Assembly (NCBI GenBank): GCA_041581135.1
Contig: JBFGCM010000116.1
Coordinates: 1 to 8,991 of the forward strand
Direction of reading: 5' to 3'
Origin: JBFGCM01 sp041581135
Lineage (GTDB): Bacteria > Actinomycetota > Acidimicrobiia > Spongiisociales > UBA5794
Length of the DNA: 8,991 nucleotides
This document shows, piece after piece, positions 7,064 through 8,991 of the stretch. Made by a program: the position numbers and the translations under genes. The first letter of the stretch is position 1. Each line of letters starts with the position of its first letter. The notes beneath the pieces were generated by a model that was not told the DNA's origin, did not search any database, and saw nothing but the letters and a program-made list of their open reading frames with translations.

Positions 7064-7181
7064 CTTCCCACGTCACACAACGCCGTGAACTGCTTCAAGC
7101 CTATGTGGCGGACGGCGCGGGGCCGAGCGGATGCGATTCCTGCTCCCTAGCGGCACGCCTCGTCGCTGAGTCTTGTGCAGG

Positions 7182-7469
7182 TCACATCGGCATGGCTTCG
7201 TAGACCCACATGTCCATGGGGCTGTCGGCCAGCAGCGCTACTGCTGCGTCGATCGACTCCGCTTGCACGATGGAATAGCCCAGGGCGGTGGTCGTGTCGT
7301 CGGTGAGTTCCGACACGGTTCCGTCCTTCGCGACGCTCCGGCCGTTGAACAGTGGATTCCCTGAGTCGACCACATGATCCTGGATCGAAGACCACCACTT
7401 CATGTGGGCCTCCTGGAATTCGGGCGTCCCCTCCATCTCGCCGTGGGCGAGAAACAGAAACTTCTTCAC
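7182..7469 (-). CDS. YciI-like (YCII-related domain) protein
   Basis: This 95-residue protein resembles YCII-related proteins, small ferredoxin-like alpha/beta barrels that usually dimerise. Visible hallmarks are the first strand KKFLFLAHG, the middle GNPLFNGRSV, GYSIVQAESIDAAVALLADSP at 64-84, and a final strand ending WVYEAMPM. The usual HP motif of many family members is replaced by SP (83-84), so a catalytic role is uncertain. The start is GTG at 7467-7469, with AAGGAG five bases upstream. The frame is open further upstream, but those residues look like antisense of the ArsR gene. The gene overlaps the ArsR stop by four bases (GTGA), so the two are co-transcribed and coupled. Pairs of ArsR regulators with YciI or related small proteins are common in actinomycetes; what this pair responds to is not known. 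Confidence 0.82.
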   Translation of the reverse strand: MKKFLFLAHGEMEGTPEFQEAHMKWWSSIQDHVVDSGNPLFNGRSVAKDGTVSELTDDTTTALGYSIVQAESIDAAVALLADSPMDMWVYEAMPM

Positions 7470-7825
7470 GATGGCTCCTTGGTGGTAGTCGGGTCGGTGC
7501 TGAGGTATTCGGCATAGTTCTCCAACGATTCTTCGTCGGCGCCCCACCAAGGATGGAACTGCTCCATCCACGCCTTGAGGCGCCGCAGCGGCTCTCGTTC
7601 GAGGGCAAGGAAGTTGGTTCGACCGATCTTGCGCCGCCGGACCATCGCCGCTTCCTCGAGCACTCGTACGTGCTTGTGGATCGCGGGCAACGACAGGTCC
7701 CGCAGTTCCGCCAACTGGCTGATCGATCGGGGTTGGAGCGCCAGCAGATGGATGATCTGACGCCGGTGCTCGTTCGCCAGAGCGGCGAACACCGGACTCA
7801 GTTCATGGGCCCCGCTGACAACCAT
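7466..7825 (-). CDS. ArsR-family winged-helix repressor
   Basis: This 119-residue protein has the ArsR/SmtB fold. ELSPVFAALANEHRRQIIHLL (8-28) leads into the helix-turn-helix at about 34-58 (SISQLAELRDLSLPAIHKHVRVLEEA). A wing follows (MVRRRKIGRTNFLAL), then a C-terminal helical arm (PLRRLKAWMEQFHPWW). The protein has no cysteine at all, so the CxC-type metal site of arsenic or cadmium sensors is absent and a metal role is unlikely. It probably represses its own operon with the downstream YciI-like gene. The ATG at 7823-7825 directly abuts a perfect palindrome, and the ribosome site (GAGG at 7832-7835) lies inside that palindrome. The gene is divergent from the SAM methyltransferase at 7946, which might share regulation. 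The ligand is unknown. Confidence 0.9.
   Translation of the reverse strand: MVVSGAHELSPVFAALANEHRRQIIHLLALQPRSISQLAELRDLSLPAIHKHVRVLEEAAMVRRRKIGRTNFLALEREPLRRLKAWMEQFHPWWGADEESLENYAEYLSTDPTTTKEPS
7475..7480 (-). promoter_or_regulatory. Ribosome binding site that fixes the YciI-like start
   Basis: AAGGAG on the minus strand lies five bases before the GTG at 7469. It sits within the last codons of the ArsR gene, consistent with coupled translation. Confidence 0.75.
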
Positions 7826-7845
7826 ACTTAACCTCGTGGTTAAGT
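7826..7845. promoter_or_regulatory. Perfect 8+8 palindrome, candidate ArsR operator
   Basis: ACTTAACC (7826-7833), four bases, then GGTTAAGT (7838-7845) form a perfect inverted repeat. It overlaps the last bases of the -10 box and ends at the base next to the ArsR start codon. Its size and AT-rich arms fit ArsR-type operators. Binding there would block both polymerase and the ribosome site. The repeat is directly visible; repression is inferred. Confidence 0.75.
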
Positions 7846-7871
7846 GTACGACAACGGTGGGCAGGGGTCAA
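7843..7871 (-). promoter_or_regulatory. Sigma-70-type promoter of the ArsR/YciI operon
   Basis: On the minus strand TTGACC (7871-7866) and TACACT (7848-7843) are separated by exactly 17 bases. Transcription would begin near 7836, giving a leader of about ten bases with GAGG as ribosome site. The palindrome at 7826-7845 covers the end of the -10 box and the start point. Confidence 0.65.
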
Positions 7872-7933
7872 ACAGCGGGCTCCCGGTCGTCCCCGCCGGC
7901 CGGTGTCTCTGAGTAGCCTCGGCGTGCGACTTC

Positions 7934-7939
7934 GGGAGG
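7934..7939 (+). promoter_or_regulatory. Ribosome binding site that favours GTG 7946 for the methyltransferase
   Basis: GGGAGG touches the ATG at 7940 but lies six bases before the in-frame GTG at 7946. The spacing favours the GTG. Confidence 0.6.
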
Positions 7940-7945
7940 ATGGGT

Positions 7946-8725
7946 GTGACGGATCATGATCGAGGCCAGGTAGACACGAGCGCCGCAGAGGTATACGAAG
8001 CGTTGTTCGTGCCTGCGCTGTTCGGTCGGTTCGCCGAGCCGATCGCCGACGCCGCCGGGCTCGGACCTCTCGATTCGGTGGTGGATGTGGCGTGCGGTAC
8101 GGGTGTTCTCACCAGGTCGATCGCCAGTCGGACCGGGGGCCGGGTGGTCGGGGTCGATGTGAATCCGGCCATGCTGGCGGTTGCACGCCGGGCCGGTGGC
8201 AGCATCGAGTTCGTCGAGGGCGACGCATTGGACCTGCCATTCGAGAGTGGCGCTTTCGACGTTGCGACGTGTCAATTCGGGCTCATGTTCTACCCGGAGC
8301 CCGTCAGAGGCATCAGCGAGATGGCACGCGTCGCGCGTCGGGGAATCGTTGCCGTGTGGGACTCGATCGAGCGGTCCGATGGCTATTCGGCGATGCAGGG
8401 GCTCTTTCGTGATCAGCTGGGCGAGGACGCCGCAGCATCGCTCGACGCCCCGTTTGCCATGGGCCAAGACGGTGTCTTGGAGGGCTTGTTCGACTCGGCA
8501 GGCCTGGGCGACGTCTCGTACAAGCGTATTGAGGGATCGGGTCGGTTCGGCTCCATCGATGAGTGGGTGACCACTGAGGTGAGGGGATGGACGCTCGGCG
8601 ACTCGGTCTCCGACCAACAGCTCGCCGATCTCGTGGCTGTGGCCCGAAACCGACTGAACGGCTTCGTCACCTCGGACGGATGCCAGTTCGGCATGACCGC
8701 CAAGGTGGCCAGCTGGGGCGCTTAG
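7946..8725 (+). CDS. Class I SAM-dependent methyltransferase (Methyltransf_11 type)
   Basis: This 259-residue protein has the Rossmann-like SAM methyltransferase core. Motif I is VVDVACGTGVL (about 46-55). The acidic end of strand 2 is GVDVNPAML (69-77), with Asp71 placed to bind the SAM ribose. GDALDLPF (92-99) and FDVATCQFGLMFYPEP follow as motifs II and III, then an EMARVARRGIVAVWDS strand. The residues after about 150 form the variable substrate lid, so the methyl acceptor cannot be told. Family members include ubiquinone/menaquinone-type and small-molecule methyltransferases. It is predicted cytoplasmic. I chose GTG 7946 from ribosome-site spacing; an ATG two codons earlier is the alternative. 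The gene is divergent from the ArsR operon across 120 bases. I see no clear promoter, except that TAGCCT (7914-7919) might be a -10 box. Confidence 0.88.
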   Translation: MTDHDRGQVDTSAAEVYEALFVPALFGRFAEPIADAAGLGPLDSVVDVACGTGVLTRSIASRTGGRVVGVDVNPAMLAVARRAGGSIEFVEGDALDLPFESGAFDVATCQFGLMFYPEPVRGISEMARVARRGIVAVWDSIERSDGYSAMQGLFRDQLGEDAAASLDAPFAMGQDGVLEGLFDSAGLGDVSYKRIEGSGRFGSIDEWVTTEVRGWTLGDSVSDQQLADLVAVARNRLNGFVTSDGCQFGMTAKVASWGA

Positions 8726-8786
8726 GCCGAGCCTTTCACTGCTGACCAAGGTAGGTCAAACGACGGGTGGAGGCCTGGCCTCGCAC

Positions 8787-8808
8787 GGCTGTCAGCGGTT
8801 CGACAGCC
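8787..8808. terminator. Hairpin downstream of the methyltransferase, possible terminator
   Basis: GGCTGTC (8787-8793) pairs perfectly with GACAGCC (8802-8808) across an eight-base loop. A second perfect dyad, GAGGCC-T-GGCCTC, lies just before it at 8770-8782. No run of T follows, so this would be a tail-less hairpin of the kind often proposed in high-GC actinomycetes. It lies 61 bases past the methyltransferase stop. Confidence 0.4.
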
Positions 8809-8849
8809 CTGCCGTCCGTCAAGCTGCGGCGCGTGATGATGACATGGAC

Positions 8850-8858
8850 TGCGATACT
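8850..8858 (+). promoter_or_regulatory. Possible extended -10 promoter for the elongation-factor-like gene
   Basis: TGCGATACT reads as an extended -10 (TG-N-GATACT). Transcription would begin near 8865, leaving a leader of about 20 bases that holds the ribosome site at 8874-8879. No convincing -35 box is visible. Confidence 0.35.
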
Positions 8859-8885
8859 TGGGTATGTCCAGCGAAGGAGTTTGAC

Positions 8886-8991
8886 GTGGCCGAGCACATC
8901 GTCGGGAGCGTCAGCCACTACTGGGGCAGGCTTGGAGTTGCGGGCATCGAGCTGGCGAGCGAGCTGAAGGTCGGCGACACGATCCACGTGC
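8886..8991 (+). CDS. Translation elongation factor-like small protein (EF-Tu domain 2-like barrel), 3' truncated by window
   Basis: Thirty-five codons from a GTG at 8886 run off the window end. The residues MAEHIVGSVSHYWGRLGVA followed by IELASELKVGDTIHV match the start of small bacterial proteins of roughly 80-90 residues described as translation elongation factor-like. These resemble the second (beta-barrel) domain of EF-Tu and the C-terminal domain of U32 peptidases. LKVGDTIHV is the typical strand entering the barrel. A strong AAGGAG at 8874-8879, six bases upstream, supports the start. The cellular role of this family is not established. Because only about 40 percent of the expected protein is seen, a U32-type or longer protein cannot be excluded, although an initiating N-terminus argues for the small form. 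Confidence 0.7.
   Translation, partial: MAEHIVGSVSHYWGRLGVAGIELASELKVGDTIHV

Noticed and set aside
7054..7098. Upstream extension of the membrane protein to a TTG start at 7098
   Set aside because: The extension would read through the strong GGAGG ribosome site at 7059-7063, and its residues look unlike a conserved N-terminus.
7139..7181. CCTGC...GCAGG with an inner AGCG...CGCT pairing, just past the YciI-like stop
   Set aside because: The stems are only five and four pairs with a large internal loop and no T-run; too weak to call a terminator.

Overview
The window is GC-rich, densely packed bacterial DNA with many GTG starts and Shine-Dalgarno sites. This suggests a high-GC actinomycete-type genome. 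An Acidimicrobiia-like source is plausible, but nothing in the window fixes the taxon. I recognise nine genes, two of them cut by the window edges. I see no RNA gene, insertion sequence, CRISPR array or integrase. No gap between genes exceeds 300 bases.

Positions 1-6419 look like a methylated-amine (betaine/dimethylglycine type) demethylation locus. It opens with the C-terminal part of a dimethylglycine/sarcosine dehydrogenase-like protein (GcvT folate domain). Its stop codon overlaps the start of an MttB-superfamily methyltransferase that has no in-frame amber codon, so it is a non-pyrrolysine member. An IclR-family regulator follows in convergent orientation, only 2 bases away. Divergent from the regulator is a complete 811-residue dimethylglycine/sarcosine dehydrogenase-like flavoprotein with a fused GcvT domain. 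The 77-base gap between these two starts carries overlapping palindromes that suit an IclR-type operator. A SUKH (SMI1/KNR4) protein is coupled to the flavoprotein by a 4-base overlap. The likely chemistry is removal of N-methyl groups: MttB-like transfer from a quaternary amine, and oxidative demethylation of tertiary or secondary amines with the one-carbon unit passed to tetrahydrofolate. The substrate is not determined by the sequence, and no corrinoid protein lies in the window.

Positions 6420-8991 hold smaller, apparently unrelated units. There is a four-helix membrane protein of unknown function (minus strand). Next is an ArsR-type repressor translationally coupled to a YciI-like protein (minus strand). 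Their promoter is easy to read (TTGACC, 17 bases, TACACT), and a perfect 8+8 palindrome runs from the -10 box to the start codon. Divergent from it is a class I SAM methyltransferase, followed by a hairpin that may be a terminator. The window ends in the first 35 codons of an elongation-factor-like small protein.
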